64,000 nt of DNA from the NCBI RefSeq assembly GCF_011742925.1, contig NZ_WAEL01000002.1, forward strand, positions 372,001 through 436,000. The letters run 5' to 3'. The translations under genes were made by a program, and so were the position numbers. Shown piece after piece: positions 37,040 to 46,436 of the stretch; the stretch's first letter is position 1; each line of letters opens with the position of its first letter. The notes under the pieces were generated by a model. It made no database searches. It was not told the DNA's origin and saw nothing but the letters and a program-made list of their open reading frames with translations. The DNA is from Fibrivirga algicola (GTDB taxonomy: Bacteria > Bacteroidota > Bacteroidia > Cytophagales > Spirosomataceae).

Positions 37040-37479
37040 GCCACCCCCAGCAGACTGAACAGTTTCTGCATTTTACCTGGCGGGCGTTGCTTCAGCATCT
37101 CCATTACGTCCTGAATTTTCGTCAGCACGCTGGTGATCTTTTCAAAGTCGTTATCACCTTTGATGATGTAGTCGAAAGCACCATATTTTAGCGCGTTCAC
37201 AGCTACGTTCAAGTCCTCCTGACCCGACACGATTACCAAGAAAATATCGGGGCTAAATCGCTTTATTTTCCGCAACACCTCCAGCCCATCCATAGGCTCC
37301 ATGTGGTAGTCGAGGAAAATGATATCCGGCTGTTCGGTCAACCTGTTCAGACAATCCTGACCATCGTTGAACAAAGTGACATTGGTATGCCCCAGGTTGC
37401 GTACGTGCTGCTCATACATTCTTCCGCAAAAGGGATCGTCGTCGACGAGGAAAATAGTTAACGGTTTGGTAGTTTCCAT
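37036..37479 (-). CDS. Single-domain response regulator heading the exopolysaccharide operon
   Basis: 147 residues, a receiver domain only: acidic pocket LVDDDP, phospho-acceptor Asp57 in IIFLDYHM, conserved SGQ (Ser/Thr switch position) and Lys in YIIKGD. A short basic tail follows (MLKQRPPGKMQKLFSLLGVA). The receiver resembles that of the sigma-54 activator at 15625-16989, sharing a DGQDCL/NGKDCL stretch, ISGQND/VSGQED and G-x-x-DY-x-x-K-x-D, so the two may share a kinase or interact. It is the first gene of the unit and overlaps the Wza-like gene by 4 nt. Possible roles: phosphate sink, competitor, or direct control of the export machine; no output domain is present. Confidence 0.9.
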   Translation of the reverse strand: METTKPLTIFLVDDDPFCGRMYEQHVRNLGHTNVTLFNDGQDCLNRLTEQPDIIFLDYHMEPMDGLEVLRKIKRFSPDIFLVIVSGQEDLNVAVNALKYGAFDYIIKGDNDFEKITSVLTKIQDVMEMLKQRPPGKMQKLFSLLGVA

Positions 37480-37504
37480 GATCTGCTGGTTTTGTGCAGC
37501 AATT

Positions 37505-37521
37505 CACGAATAACGTGCCAG
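37505..37521 (-). promoter_or_regulatory. Candidate sigma-54 promoter of the main exopolysaccharide operon
   Basis: The reverse strand reads CTGGCACGTTATTCGTG: perfect -24 TGGCACG with GG at 37519-37518 and a conserved G at 37507; the following C is replaced by T. Predicted start near 37494, leader about 15 nt. Confidence 0.5.
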
Positions 37522-37573
37522 TAGAATAACCAATTGATTATCAGTTGCATAAAAAAATAATTTCCTAAAAAAC

Positions 37574-37608
37574 TTCTACAGTCTGGAATGTTTTTCCAAA
37601 ATTCGGAA
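37574..37608. promoter_or_regulatory. Tandem TTCC-N7-GGAA palindromes, candidate activator-binding sites
   Basis: A perfect copy at 37594-37608 and a copy with one mismatch (TTCT-N7-GGAA) at 37574-37588, centres 20 bp apart, 75 and 95 bp upstream of the -12 position. Confidence 0.6.
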
Positions 37609-37746
37609 AACGAATTACCATTGCTTTTTGCCGCTGTCGACCTTAGCATCCAGTAGTGCACATGAACCCTTAAGGCCCGATCCCCGTCTACTTACATATA
37701 CTGATGCCGCGCTGGCCTGCCAGTCGGCCTTTACGCCCGTACGCAC

Positions 37747-40224
37747 TTGACCTCTACGCTTCACATCCCCAACGAACGCCTCGATCTGGCCCATAACTAT
37801 GTGCTGCACACCAGCCAGAACGTTTTTCTAACGGGGAAAGCGGGCACGGGCAAAACCACGTTTCTGCACCAGATCAAGCAATTGTCGGCCAAACGGCTGG
37901 TGGTAGTGGCACCAACCGGCGTGGCGGCCATCAATGCGGGAGGCGTTACCATTCACTCGCTCTTTCAACTGCCTTTTGGCCCCATTATCCCCGGTGATCA
38001 GGGGCAGATGAACCGTAAGTTCAACAGCGAAAAAATCAAGCTGCTCCGAACCCTCGATCTGCTGGTGATTGATGAGATCAGTATGGTCAGGGCCGATGTG
38101 CTGGATGGTATCGATGCGGTGCTACGGCGCTACCGGGGTGGCGACCGGCCGTTTGGCGGCGTACAGCTCCTGCTCATCGGCGACATGCAGCAGTTACCGC
38201 CCGTTATCCGCGATGATGATTGGGCGTTGCTGCAGCCCTACTACCAGACAGGCTATTTTTTCAGTAGCCAGGCGCTGCAGCAAACCGAATACGTATCCAT
38301 TGAACTGACGCACATTTACCGCCAGTCTGATCAGCGATTTATTGACCTGCTGAATGGCATTCGGGAGAAAACAATTACCGCCGCCGGCCTCGCCGACTTA
38401 AACCAGCGCTACCTGCCCGACTTTGCCCCGGATGACGAAGCGGGCTATATTACCCTGTCGACGCATAACAACACGGCCCAACAAATCAACAACCGCAAAC
38501 TGGCCGAACTGCCCGGGCCGCTGAAGTCATACACAGCCACCGTACTCGACGATTTTCCGGAGCACATGTACCCCACCGAGCATAAGCTCGACCTGAAAGT
38601 GGGCGCACAGGTGATGTTCATCAAAAACGACACCTCGCGCGACAAGCTGTTTTACAATGGAAAGATCGGGCGTATCGTGGCGTTCGGGAACGATTATATC
38701 GAGATCAAATGCCCCGGTGAGGTCATGCCCATCGTGACCGGTCCCGTAGAATGGCAGAACATCCGATATACCCTCGACCCGACCACAAAGGCGATCAAAA
38801 GCGACATCATAGGTACGTTCGTGCAGTTTCCGCTCCGGCTGGCCTGGGCGATAACGGTGCACAAAAGCCAGGGCCTGACCTTTGAGCGCGCCATCATCGA
38901 CGCCGGTAAGGCCTTTGCGCATGGGCAGGTATACGTGGCTCTGAGCCGCTGCAAAACGTTGGAAGGGCTGGTGTTGCAAACGCCCATTCCGGCCAGCAGC
39001 ATCAAAACAGAATACAACCTGGAGCGTTTCCATGCCGATGTGCAGGAACGTACTCCCACCGAGCAGCACTTTCAGAGCGCCAAACGGGTGAATCAAGAAC
39101 AGCGACTCTATGATCTGTTTTCGTTTGAACAGGCGGCCTACTGGTTGGGCAGAAGCCGAAAGGTGGTGGCCGAATCGGCCCGCAGCCTCCCGGTGAACCT
39201 GCTGCCGGAACTGACCGAGCTGGCCGCGCTGCTGACCGACAAAGCCCGCGTAATGGCACACCGCTTTCAGAAGCAGTTACCCGAGTATTTCGCGCAGGAG
39301 CCACTACCCGAAGCCAACGAGGCACTACAGGTACGTATCCGAAACGCCAGCACCTACTTTCACACCCTGCTGACCGACGAGCTATTACCCAAGCTGCGGG
39401 AGTTGCCTACCGAATCGGACAATAAACAGGTACGTACCGCCCTACTCGAGTACCTCGACGAAACCGAAAAAGCGCTGGTCGTGAACTTGGCTACCTTCGC
39501 CAAATGCCGAAGTGGGTTCGACGCCCTGCTATGTGGCGAAGCCCGCAACCGCGCCGAACTGGATTTTGTACCCGCCCGTAAACAGACCGCCCCATCAACG
39601 GTCGGTGCCCGACAGCGTGGCGCACTAGGCCGACGTGACGAGTCGAAACCCAGCGCTCTGTATTTCGAGCTGATGAAGTGGCGCAACAACATGGCCTCGG
39701 AGCACAACGCCACAGCCTACCAGATCATGGCCCAGCAAACGCTAACCGAGATTGAGCGGGTACGTCCGGAAACCATTGAGCAACTGGCAAAGATCAAAGG
39801 GTTGGGCAAAGCCAAAGCCAAACGGATCGGCGATGAATTACTGGCTATTATCCGCAACAACCCGGACTACAGCAGCGCGGGCTACGGCCGCTCGAGCGGC
39901 CTGGGTAGTCAGGCACGTACCCAAGCAACGAACGTACCGGAGCCAGCAGCGCACAGGGCTACGCTGGACTTATTCCTGACAGGCAAATCAATTTCCGACA
40001 TTGCCACAGCACGGGGTATTTCGCCACAAACGGCAGAGAATCACTTGTCAGTTTGCATTCGGGAGGGCACCCTCCCTGTCGAAATGCTCGTCTCGGCCGA
40101 TAAGCTGGCGTTGATCTACAGTACTTTCGGTACGGCGCGGCCGCTTAGCCTAACTGAAGCCGTTAAAACGTTGAAGGGGCAGGTTACGCAGCGCGAACTG
40201 CGGCTGGCCTACGCTGATGCCTAA
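37747..40224 (+). CDS. Pif1-like ATP-dependent DNA helicase with HRDC-type and helix-turn-helix C-terminal parts
   Basis: 825 residues. Superfamily 1B helicase core: Walker A GKAGTGKTTFLH, the Pif1-type VVAPTGVAAINAGGVTIHSLF, Walker B LVIDEISMVRADVLDGID, sensor GDMQQLPPV and the C-terminal VHKSQGLTFERAIID ... VYVALSRCKTLEGL. After residue about 600 come an HRDC-like domain (about 635-715; KWRNNMASEHNATAYQIMAQQTL) and a C-terminal HTH_40-like part (about 735-815; ISDIATARGISPQTAENHLSVCI). The only start compatible with the frame is TTG at 37747. It stands alone and is divergent from the exopolysaccharide operon. Probably acts on replication or repair structures. Confidence 0.9.
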   Translation: MTSTLHIPNERLDLAHNYVLHTSQNVFLTGKAGTGKTTFLHQIKQLSAKRLVVVAPTGVAAINAGGVTIHSLFQLPFGPIIPGDQGQMNRKFNSEKIKLLRTLDLLVIDEISMVRADVLDGIDAVLRRYRGGDRPFGGVQLLLIGDMQQLPPVIRDDDWALLQPYYQTGYFFSSQALQQTEYVSIELTHIYRQSDQRFIDLLNGIREKTITAAGLADLNQRYLPDFAPDDEAGYITLSTHNNTAQQINNRKLAELPGPLKSYTATVLDDFPEHMYPTEHKLDLKVGAQVMFIKNDTSRDKLFYNGKIGRIVAFGNDYIEIKCPGEVMPIVTGPVEWQNIRYTLDPTTKAIKSDIIGTFVQFPLRLAWAITVHKSQGLTFERAIIDAGKAFAHGQVYVALSRCKTLEGLVLQTPIPASSIKTEYNLERFHADVQERTPTEQHFQSAKRVNQEQRLYDLFSFEQAAYWLGRSRKVVAESARSLPVNLLPELTELAALLTDKARVMAHRFQKQLPEYFAQEPLPEANEALQVRIRNASTYFHTLLTDELLPKLRELPTESDNKQVRTALLEYLDETEKALVVNLATFAKCRSGFDALLCGEARNRAELDFVPARKQTAPSTVGARQRGALGRRDESKPSALYFELMKWRNNMASEHNATAYQIMAQQTLTEIERVRPETIEQLAKIKGLGKAKAKRIGDELLAIIRNNPDYSSAGYGRSSGLGSQARTQATNVPEPAAHRATLDLFLTGKSISDIATARGISPQTAENHLSVCIREGTLPVEMLVSADKLALIYSTFGTARPLSLTEAVKTLKGQVTQRELRLAYADA

Positions 40225-40270
40225 TTGGAGCTCGCCTGGCTCCGCTCGACACGATGAAATCATCACTTCC

Positions 40271-41896
40271 CTAATACCGCACAATCACTTTCGACACCGG
40301 GCCAGCCTGCGTGGTCAAGGTCAGCAGGTACGTACCTGGCCCGTTCGTGAACTGCGCTGCGGTCAGTATGCGCTCGAACGTACCTGCGGGCTGGCTGGCG
40401 TATTGCGCCTGGTGTAGGGGCCGCCCCTGCATGTCAGTGAGCGTTAAACTTAGGTCGGTGGCAGCAGCGAGTGGTAAGGTCACCAGCACATCTCCGACCG
40501 ACGGATTAGGCCCCAGCCGCAGAGCGCTGGGCTCGGTGGCCAGCACCGCAACGCCGAAGGGTTCAATGGCCTTATCCATCCAGTTGAGGCGCAACGTGAT
40601 CCACTCTTTCAGGTAATCGACTTCCTTCTGGTATGTCTGACCAACGTACCCATTGGGCCAGACATACACCCCGATAACGGGCCATTTATTGAAATTTCGA
40701 AAACGGGCTTCGGTGAGCACGTTGGTTGTCGAATCAACGAACGCACCGAGGCGCTGCGGTGTCAGTATGGTCTGGCGAAGCGCCTTGTACCGCTCTTTCA
40801 CCTTGCGGCCAAAGGTCAGATCCTGCAACAGCCGATTCCACCAAAACGGTATTGGATATCTATCACCGGCACAGACCGTATTGTAATCGAATGCCCAGCC
40901 CCGGTAGTCGTTACCATTGCAATAATCGGCATTGCCATAGGTGAGGTTGTAATCCCAGATAGGGCCCATAACCAATTTAGGGCTTTTCGAATCGCGGTCT
41001 TTATAGAAGTAGGCGCTGAGGCGATAACCGTCTATATTCTTACAAACCTCCGTCAGAAGCAGGTAATCGACAAAAGAATCCTCATCGATAAACTTGCGGA
41101 AACCCTTCTCAGGGTCGGTAAAATCGGGGCCACTCAACGCGCCTTCAAATGCTGACACATACCCTTTAATGTACTGAAACTGCTCATCGGCCAGGTCTTC
41201 CGGCTTAGGGCGGTCAATCTGGATTTGCACCGTCCCCCCGTTTGGGCCTGCTATGTACGGTGACGTCCATGACCTCGACGCTGATCCTTCCGTCTTATCG
41301 ATCTTTAGAATGTACCCCCCCGTCAGGGCATCGCCGGTAACGTCCGTTTTTTTGATACTGGAAATATTCACCCGGTTCTTGTCCCGCTTCAGCCGTTCCA
41401 TCAGGATGTATATGCCACGGTACTCCCCGTTCAGCACCAGTTCGCAATACCGAAACCGGGAGGCGTAGTACTTGCTCATCGTTCGGTAAAAGTCGTACGT
41501 CAGCGTTTCCCGAACCAGTGTCTTATCGTTATACACCGCATTCAGCACCCAGTCGCTTTCGGCGGGCATACCCAGCACCGATTTAGCTACCGAGTTCATG
41601 CCGGTCGAATCGCGCAGTTCAATGCCGTAGGGTTTCTTCGGGAACATCTGCGAGCTGGCTCCCCGCAGTTCAATGCCAATTACGCTACTGAATGTGGCTT
41701 TGTCGGCCAGGTTATTCCGGTTTCCCAACCCATTGTCGATGATCTGTAGATCGGCCACAATTTTCGGATCGTCAACAATCGTCCCACCCCGCGTGTTGAT
41801 AAGCAGAATGGGTAGGTTTGAGTTTGACAGCGACTGACTTAGCCCCGAGAGAGGCAACGCGCAAACAATCCAGAAAAGAATACAAAGAGCGCGCAT
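40271..41896 (-). CDS. CotH kinase family protein with type IX secretion sorting domain
   Basis: 541 residues. Signal peptide (RALCILFWIVCALPLSGLSQ), CotH domain (about 30-440; IELRGASSQMFPKKPYGIELRD, ESDWVLNAVYNDKTLVRE, GPIWDYNLTYGN) and a C-terminal domain of about 80 residues starting GPNPSVGDVLVTLPLAAATDLSLTLTDMQG, the pattern of type IX secretion (Por) sorting signals. CotH proteins of spore formers are atypical protein kinases; homologues in Bacteroidota are secreted and of unknown substrate. Export to the cell surface by the type IX system is a safe inference. Convergent with the helicase gene. Confidence 0.87.
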   Translation of the reverse strand: MRALCILFWIVCALPLSGLSQSLSNSNLPILLINTRGGTIVDDPKIVADLQIIDNGLGNRNNLADKATFSSVIGIELRGASSQMFPKKPYGIELRDSTGMNSVAKSVLGMPAESDWVLNAVYNDKTLVRETLTYDFYRTMSKYYASRFRYCELVLNGEYRGIYILMERLKRDKNRVNISSIKKTDVTGDALTGGYILKIDKTEGSASRSWTSPYIAGPNGGTVQIQIDRPKPEDLADEQFQYIKGYVSAFEGALSGPDFTDPEKGFRKFIDEDSFVDYLLLTEVCKNIDGYRLSAYFYKDRDSKSPKLVMGPIWDYNLTYGNADYCNGNDYRGWAFDYNTVCAGDRYPIPFWWNRLLQDLTFGRKVKERYKALRQTILTPQRLGAFVDSTTNVLTEARFRNFNKWPVIGVYVWPNGYVGQTYQKEVDYLKEWITLRLNWMDKAIEPFGVAVLATEPSALRLGPNPSVGDVLVTLPLAAATDLSLTLTDMQGRPLHQAQYASQPAGTFERILTAAQFTNGPGTYLLTLTTQAGPVSKVIVRY

Positions 41897-42105
41897 CGGC
41901 TGGGTAGTTACAGAACACTGGCTGGCTTTGGAGTAAAGGGAAAGCCTACCTGCCAGTTACTTATATCCCTGGTACGGCGTTTGCTCCCAGAACCAATTAG
42001 ACGAAAGGTTGTTTGCCTGTTTGGCTGTACATTTGTTTACCTTACCCGAGCTACTTTTCAGCAATACCAGACCAGACCAGGGCGTTGATAGTGTATTTAC
42101 TCGTT

Positions 42106-43932
42106 ATGCCATTGATTTACACATCCTGTAGCGCGTTTACTTCGCCTTTTACCGGCGTTCGGAACCTATGGCCCTGCCTGCTGGTCGGCCTGTGTCTCTT
42201 CCTGCCTGATGCTACGCTGGCCCAGCGAAAACCACGTACCCCCGACCAGCCCGTTTCGGTGACCACCATCGACAATGGCGCTATCGCCCAGCCGACGGTA
42301 AAGTCAGACAAGGTCGTTGCCGAAGAGACCGAGTTTACCGACGCTTACCGCTTTTTGCTGGTCGACGAACCGACAAAGGCGATACCAGCGCTGGAAAAAC
42401 TGGCGGCCAAGAACCCGGCCAATGCCGCTGTTCAGTATGCACTGGCAACGGCGCTGATCAAGGCCAGCAAACCAATAGAGGCCTTGCCTTATGCGCAGAA
42501 GGCCTACCAACTCGACAAAAACAACGCCTACTACCTGTTGCAGGTGGCGGAGTTGTTTGTGAAACAGAAGCGCTATCCCGAAGCCGAAGAGCTGTATGAA
42601 AGCCTGCTGGCGAAAGGGTCTGAAACCATTGAATACGGCGTTGAACTGGCCGCTATTTATCTCTTCGACGACAAGCCGGACAAAGCCCTGGCCACCTACG
42701 ACCGCGTAGAAAAAGCGATGGGCTTGAATGAGGAAATTACCCGGCAGAAACAGCGCATTTATTTAAAGCAGAACAAGGTCGACAAAGCCATCGAAGAAGC
42801 TGAGCGCCTGATTGCCTCGGAACCAGCCGATCCTGAGTTTCTGGTTGAAGGTGCCGAACTGCTCGTGGCTAATGACCGTGTTCCGCTCGCTATAACCTGG
42901 CTCGAACGCGCCCTGAAACTAAGCCCCGACAGCCCGCAGGCCAACATGATGCTGGCTGATATCTACCGGCGGCAGGGTAACGTAGATAAGTCGACGCAGG
43001 CATTACAGAAAGTATTTTCGAATCCGAATCTGGAAGCCGGCCTGAAAGCCCGCATTTTATCGAATTATGTGGGTGTGGCAGGCGACACGCCAGCCGCCAA
43101 GCAGGATGCGCTGAAAATGGCGCAGGAGCTGACCCGCCAGAATCCAAGAGATGCCAAGGCGCAGGTAATGATGGCCGACCTGTTGATGCAGCAGGGCCAG
43201 AAAGCCGAAGCCCGCGATGCCTACGTTCGCGCCGCCCGCCTCGACCCATCGATCTATGAAGTATGGGGCGCCATTGTGCAACTCGATGGCGAGCTATCGC
43301 AGGTCGACAGCATCGTGATCCATACCGAGAAAGCACTGGAAGTCTTTCCTAACCAAGGCCTGCTGTGGTACTCCAACGGCTCGGCTAATTTGTATAAACG
43401 CCGTTATCAGGAAGCTATTGATGCCCTTGAAGAGAGCCGGAAACTGCTGTCGTCGAACCCAAAGATGCTCCTCGAAATAAATGGCCAGTTGGGCGACGCC
43501 TACAACGGCATCCGCGATTATGCTAAGTCTGACGAAGCGTATGAGGCCGTACTGAAGGTAGACCCCAACAACGACCGGGTGCTCAACAACTACAGCTACT
43601 TTCTGTCCTTGCGGAAGGAGAACCTTCCCAGAGCGAAGACAATGTCGACGAAGCTGGCCGAACTGCACCCTGCCAATGCAACGTACCTGGATACCCACGC
43701 CTGGGTGTTGTACGTGATGAAGGACTATGCTAGTGCGCGGAAGTTCCTCGAAAAAGCCATTCAATCAGACCCAGCCAATATCAGTGGCACTATTCTGGAA
43801 CACTATGGCGATGCCTTGTTCCAGTTGGGCGATAAAGCCAAAGCCATTGACCAGTGGAAATTAGCCAAGCAAAAAGGGGGAGCTAGTGACAAGCTCGACC
43901 AGAAAATTGCGGGCGGAAAATTATATGAATAG
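42106..43932 (+). CDS. Periplasmic TPR-repeat protein
   Basis: About 608 residues from the ATG chosen here; the frame opens earlier at a TTG (42013), but that adds only an unlikely N-terminus. Signal peptide ending DATLAQ, then tetratricopeptide repeats over nearly the whole length (for example PANAAVQYALATALIKASKPIEALPYAQKAYQLDK and NNDRVLNNYSYFLSLRKENLPRAKTM). TPR arrays are protein-interaction scaffolds. The stop overlaps the start of the DUF4292 gene by 8 nt, and the EnvC-like gene follows; this order recurs in Bacteroidota and points to envelope or lipoprotein work. Precise role unknown. Confidence 0.82.
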   Translation: MPLIYTSCSAFTSPFTGVRNLWPCLLVGLCLFLPDATLAQRKPRTPDQPVSVTTIDNGAIAQPTVKSDKVVAEETEFTDAYRFLLVDEPTKAIPALEKLAAKNPANAAVQYALATALIKASKPIEALPYAQKAYQLDKNNAYYLLQVAELFVKQKRYPEAEELYESLLAKGSETIEYGVELAAIYLFDDKPDKALATYDRVEKAMGLNEEITRQKQRIYLKQNKVDKAIEEAERLIASEPADPEFLVEGAELLVANDRVPLAITWLERALKLSPDSPQANMMLADIYRRQGNVDKSTQALQKVFSNPNLEAGLKARILSNYVGVAGDTPAAKQDALKMAQELTRQNPRDAKAQVMMADLLMQQGQKAEARDAYVRAARLDPSIYEVWGAIVQLDGELSQVDSIVIHTEKALEVFPNQGLLWYSNGSANLYKRRYQEAIDALEESRKLLSSNPKMLLEINGQLGDAYNGIRDYAKSDEAYEAVLKVDPNNDRVLNNYSYFLSLRKENLPRAKTMSTKLAELHPANATYLDTHAWVLYVMKDYASARKFLEKAIQSDPANISGTILEHYGDALFQLGDKAKAIDQWKLAKQKGGASDKLDQKIAGGKLYE

Positions 43933-44824
43933 AGTTTTGTTGTATGCCTTTCTGGCAAGCGTGCTGTACAGTCAGGCCAGTTGCCACCGTCAGCGTACTA
44001 AACGTACCCCGCAAGCCACCACGGTAACCGCCGACACGGTGGCGATGAGCCAGCCACCAACCTCAACGACAGCCAGTACACCGAGTACCTCTCCTTCGGT
44101 TGTCACTACTACCCCGCCAACCATCAATACCGCTCTGACCCGGCCCGGGATAGACGAAGCACGCTCTAACGTGGCAGAAATCGACTTCAAGTACCTGACT
44201 GCCAAGTCGAAGCTTTCGTTCAAGAGCAAAACGCAGGACATTAGTAATGCCAACCTGAATCTGCGTGTCCGGAAAGATAGTGCCATCTGGATCAGCATTT
44301 CAAAAGTAGGTATCGAAGCTGTCCGTGCGCTAATTACCCGCGATTCAGTGGCCATCATGGACAAGCTGGAACGGCGCTATGCTATATACGATTTCCCGAC
44401 CCTCAGCCGCCAGTTCAACTTCGAGATGAACTTCGATCTGTTACAGGCGCTGATAGTTGGTAATTTGCCGCTGCCCAAACGCCCGGCGCAGAAGATCAAG
44501 AAAGAGCGTGATTACCTGCTGTTGCGCCAGAGCGCGGGCAAAGTGCTGGTTGAGAATTACATTGGCGAAAACGATCGGAAACTGAAACGCCTGATGGTGA
44601 CCGAGCAGCCAACCAAGAATGCCCTCCGGCTCGATTATGAGGATTTCAATACACTCAATAACTTTCTGTTTCCCTATTCAAGCCTGGTCACGCTCGATTA
44701 CCAGTCACAGACCGATGGGCAGTTTTACCAGACGCTGATTCAGATAAAGCACAGCAAAGTAGAGTTGATCGACAAAGATCCAGGGTTTCCGTTTGCCATT
44801 CCGGCCAAGTACCAGCGTAATTAA
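43925..44824 (+). CDS. DUF4292 domain lipoprotein-like protein
   Basis: About 299 residues from the ATG at 43925, which overlaps the TPR gene's stop; the frame opens earlier at 43886 but Met14 begins a signal peptide (MNRVLLYAFLASVLYSQASC). Cys near position 20 could be lipidated, although the lipobox SQASC is imperfect. A Thr/Ser/Pro-rich linker follows, then a DUF4292 domain (about 75-295; TAKSKLSFKSKTQDI, NLNLRVRKDSAIWISISKVGIEAVRALITRDSVAIMD), a beta-rich fold resembling outer-membrane lipoprotein carriers of the LolA/LolB type. Possibly binds lipids; not demonstrated. Confidence 0.8.
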   Translation: MNRVLLYAFLASVLYSQASCHRQRTKRTPQATTVTADTVAMSQPPTSTTASTPSTSPSVVTTTPPTINTALTRPGIDEARSNVAEIDFKYLTAKSKLSFKSKTQDISNANLNLRVRKDSAIWISISKVGIEAVRALITRDSVAIMDKLERRYAIYDFPTLSRQFNFEMNFDLLQALIVGNLPLPKRPAQKIKKERDYLLLRQSAGKVLVENYIGENDRKLKRLMVTEQPTKNALRLDYEDFNTLNNFLFPYSSLVTLDYQSQTDGQFYQTLIQIKHSKVELIDKDPGFPFAIPAKYQRN

Positions 44825-44949
44825 AGCCTGAAAAGTCAGGGTGTGGTAGTGCTTAATCTGCCCCATTACCTACTTGCTTTAGAAACGACGGCTTATACTA
44901 CGTACCCCCACTACCTGACTTTCCCGAGTTCTTTCGACTATTTTTGTTC

Positions 44950-46329
44950 ATGCGCTTACTCCTCTTTCTTCTCATCACCTTGTTTACGTCGCTCCCGCTG
45001 CTGGCTCAGAAGCGTGACCGGCAGGCATTGGAGCGCGAAAAGAAGAAAAACATTGAGCAACTGAATGAACTACGCGCAGTCTTGAGAAAGACCTCGTCAG
45101 AGAAACAGGTATCTATCAGTCAGCTTAAAGCACTGACGGCCCAGATTGAGGCCCAGTCAAAGCAGATCAATTTATTGTCGGACGAAATCAGGCTGAGCGA
45201 GGTCGAGATTTCAGATCTGCGTAAAGCCAGCCAGGCACTGAACCGCGACTTGGATAAGCTCCGCGCCGAATATGCCCAGATGATCTACGCCGCCGACAAA
45301 CGCCGGCAGCAGTTAAATCCGCTTGGTTTTCTATTCTCATCCGAGAATTTCAATCAGTTGGTGGCCCGTTTCCGCTACCTGAAACAATATGCCAAAGCCC
45401 GCCAGACGCAGAAACGGGAAATGGAGACAGTTCAGACGGAGATCACCGGCAAACGAACCGCGACCGAACAGAAGCGGCGGCAACAAACCGTTGTGCTGAC
45501 GACCAAAGTGCGTGAGTCGGAAAAGCTGGAAGACCTGAAACAGGATAAAAACAAAGTTGTTGAGCAGTTGAGTCAGCGCGAAGGCGTGTTACGTACTGAA
45601 CTTGCCGAAAGCCGCAGAAACATTAATCGGCTCGAAAACATGATCACGTCGATCATTGCTCGGGAAGCGCGCGAACGGGCCGAGCGTGCTGCCCGAGAAC
45701 GAGCCGAACGCGAGCGATTAGCCAAAGCGGAGGCCACCCGCCTGGCCAATGAACGCCGTGAAGCTGAACGCCGCCGGGCCGAAGCCGTTGCAAAAGCGAA
45801 AGAAGAAGGCAAACCCGCCCCGCCCCCCGTTGTCATTCCTGACCCCGATCTGGGTGTTGCCAAATCAGACAACACACGTACCCCCAGCAACCTAAACCGC
45901 GAGGAACTAGCCCTTGGCTCCTCCTTTGCCGCTTCCCGCGCCCGCCTCCCCTGGCCGGTACAGCGTGGTTTCGTGTCTGAGCGTTTTGGTGTGCACCCAC
46001 ATCCGGTTCTGAAAGGGCTGAAAATATCGAACCCCGGCATCGACATCCAAACCAATGCGGGCGAACCCGTACGGGCTATCTACGATGGCATTGTCATGAA
46101 CGTTGAGTACGTGATGGGCAGTCAGAACGTAGTGGCCATTCAGCATGGCGACTATTACACGATTTACGCCAAGCTGAAGAATGTGACAGTGAAAATGGGC
46201 GACCGTGTAAAAGCTCGTGAAAACATTGGCACCGTAGGCACCGATAGCCAGGGCAACACCGAGCTACAATTCCAGATCTGGAAAGAGTTTGCCAAAATGA
46301 ATCCCGAAGCCTGGCTGGCACCGAGATAA
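44950..46329 (+). CDS. EnvC-like murein hydrolase activator with degenerate LytM (M23) domain
   Basis: About 459 residues. Signal peptide (RLLLFLLITLFTSLPLLAQ), two long coiled-coil regions (about 25-120 and 150-290, the latter Arg/Glu/Ala-rich) and a C-terminal LytM/M23 domain (about 340-455; VSERFGVHPHPVLKG ... GDYYTIYAKLKNV). Zinc ligands are missing: the first-motif His is Asn (KISNPGIDI) and the HxH motif reads YAK instead of YxHL, so it should be enzymatically inactive. E. coli EnvC is likewise degenerate and activates AmiA/AmiB; the amidase at 1503 is a plausible client. ATG at 44950 is preferred over the TTG two codons upstream. Confidence 0.87.
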   Translation: MRLLLFLLITLFTSLPLLAQKRDRQALEREKKKNIEQLNELRAVLRKTSSEKQVSISQLKALTAQIEAQSKQINLLSDEIRLSEVEISDLRKASQALNRDLDKLRAEYAQMIYAADKRRQQLNPLGFLFSSENFNQLVARFRYLKQYAKARQTQKREMETVQTEITGKRTATEQKRRQQTVVLTTKVRESEKLEDLKQDKNKVVEQLSQREGVLRTELAESRRNINRLENMITSIIAREARERAERAARERAERERLAKAEATRLANERREAERRRAEAVAKAKEEGKPAPPPVVIPDPDLGVAKSDNTRTPSNLNREELALGSSFAASRARLPWPVQRGFVSERFGVHPHPVLKGLKISNPGIDIQTNAGEPVRAIYDGIVMNVEYVMGSQNVVAIQHGDYYTIYAKLKNVTVKMGDRVKARENIGTVGTDSQGNTELQFQIWKEFAKMNPEAWLAPR

Positions 46330-46436
46330 ACGAGTTTGCAGTTTTCTGTTCACAGTTTGCAGTTACTCCCCTACAGTGTGTATCGTGAGTTAGCGAAGCA
46401 ACAGAAGGCTGTAAACAGAAACCTGTAATCAAAAAA

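Noticed and set aside
36774-37058. Extra small reading frames over the wza-like gene
   Set aside because: They lie in other frames of a well-supported lipoprotein gene, and none has recognisable features.
44939-44946. TATTTTTG as promoter of the EnvC-like gene
   Set aside because: The predicted start would fall after the start codon at 44950.
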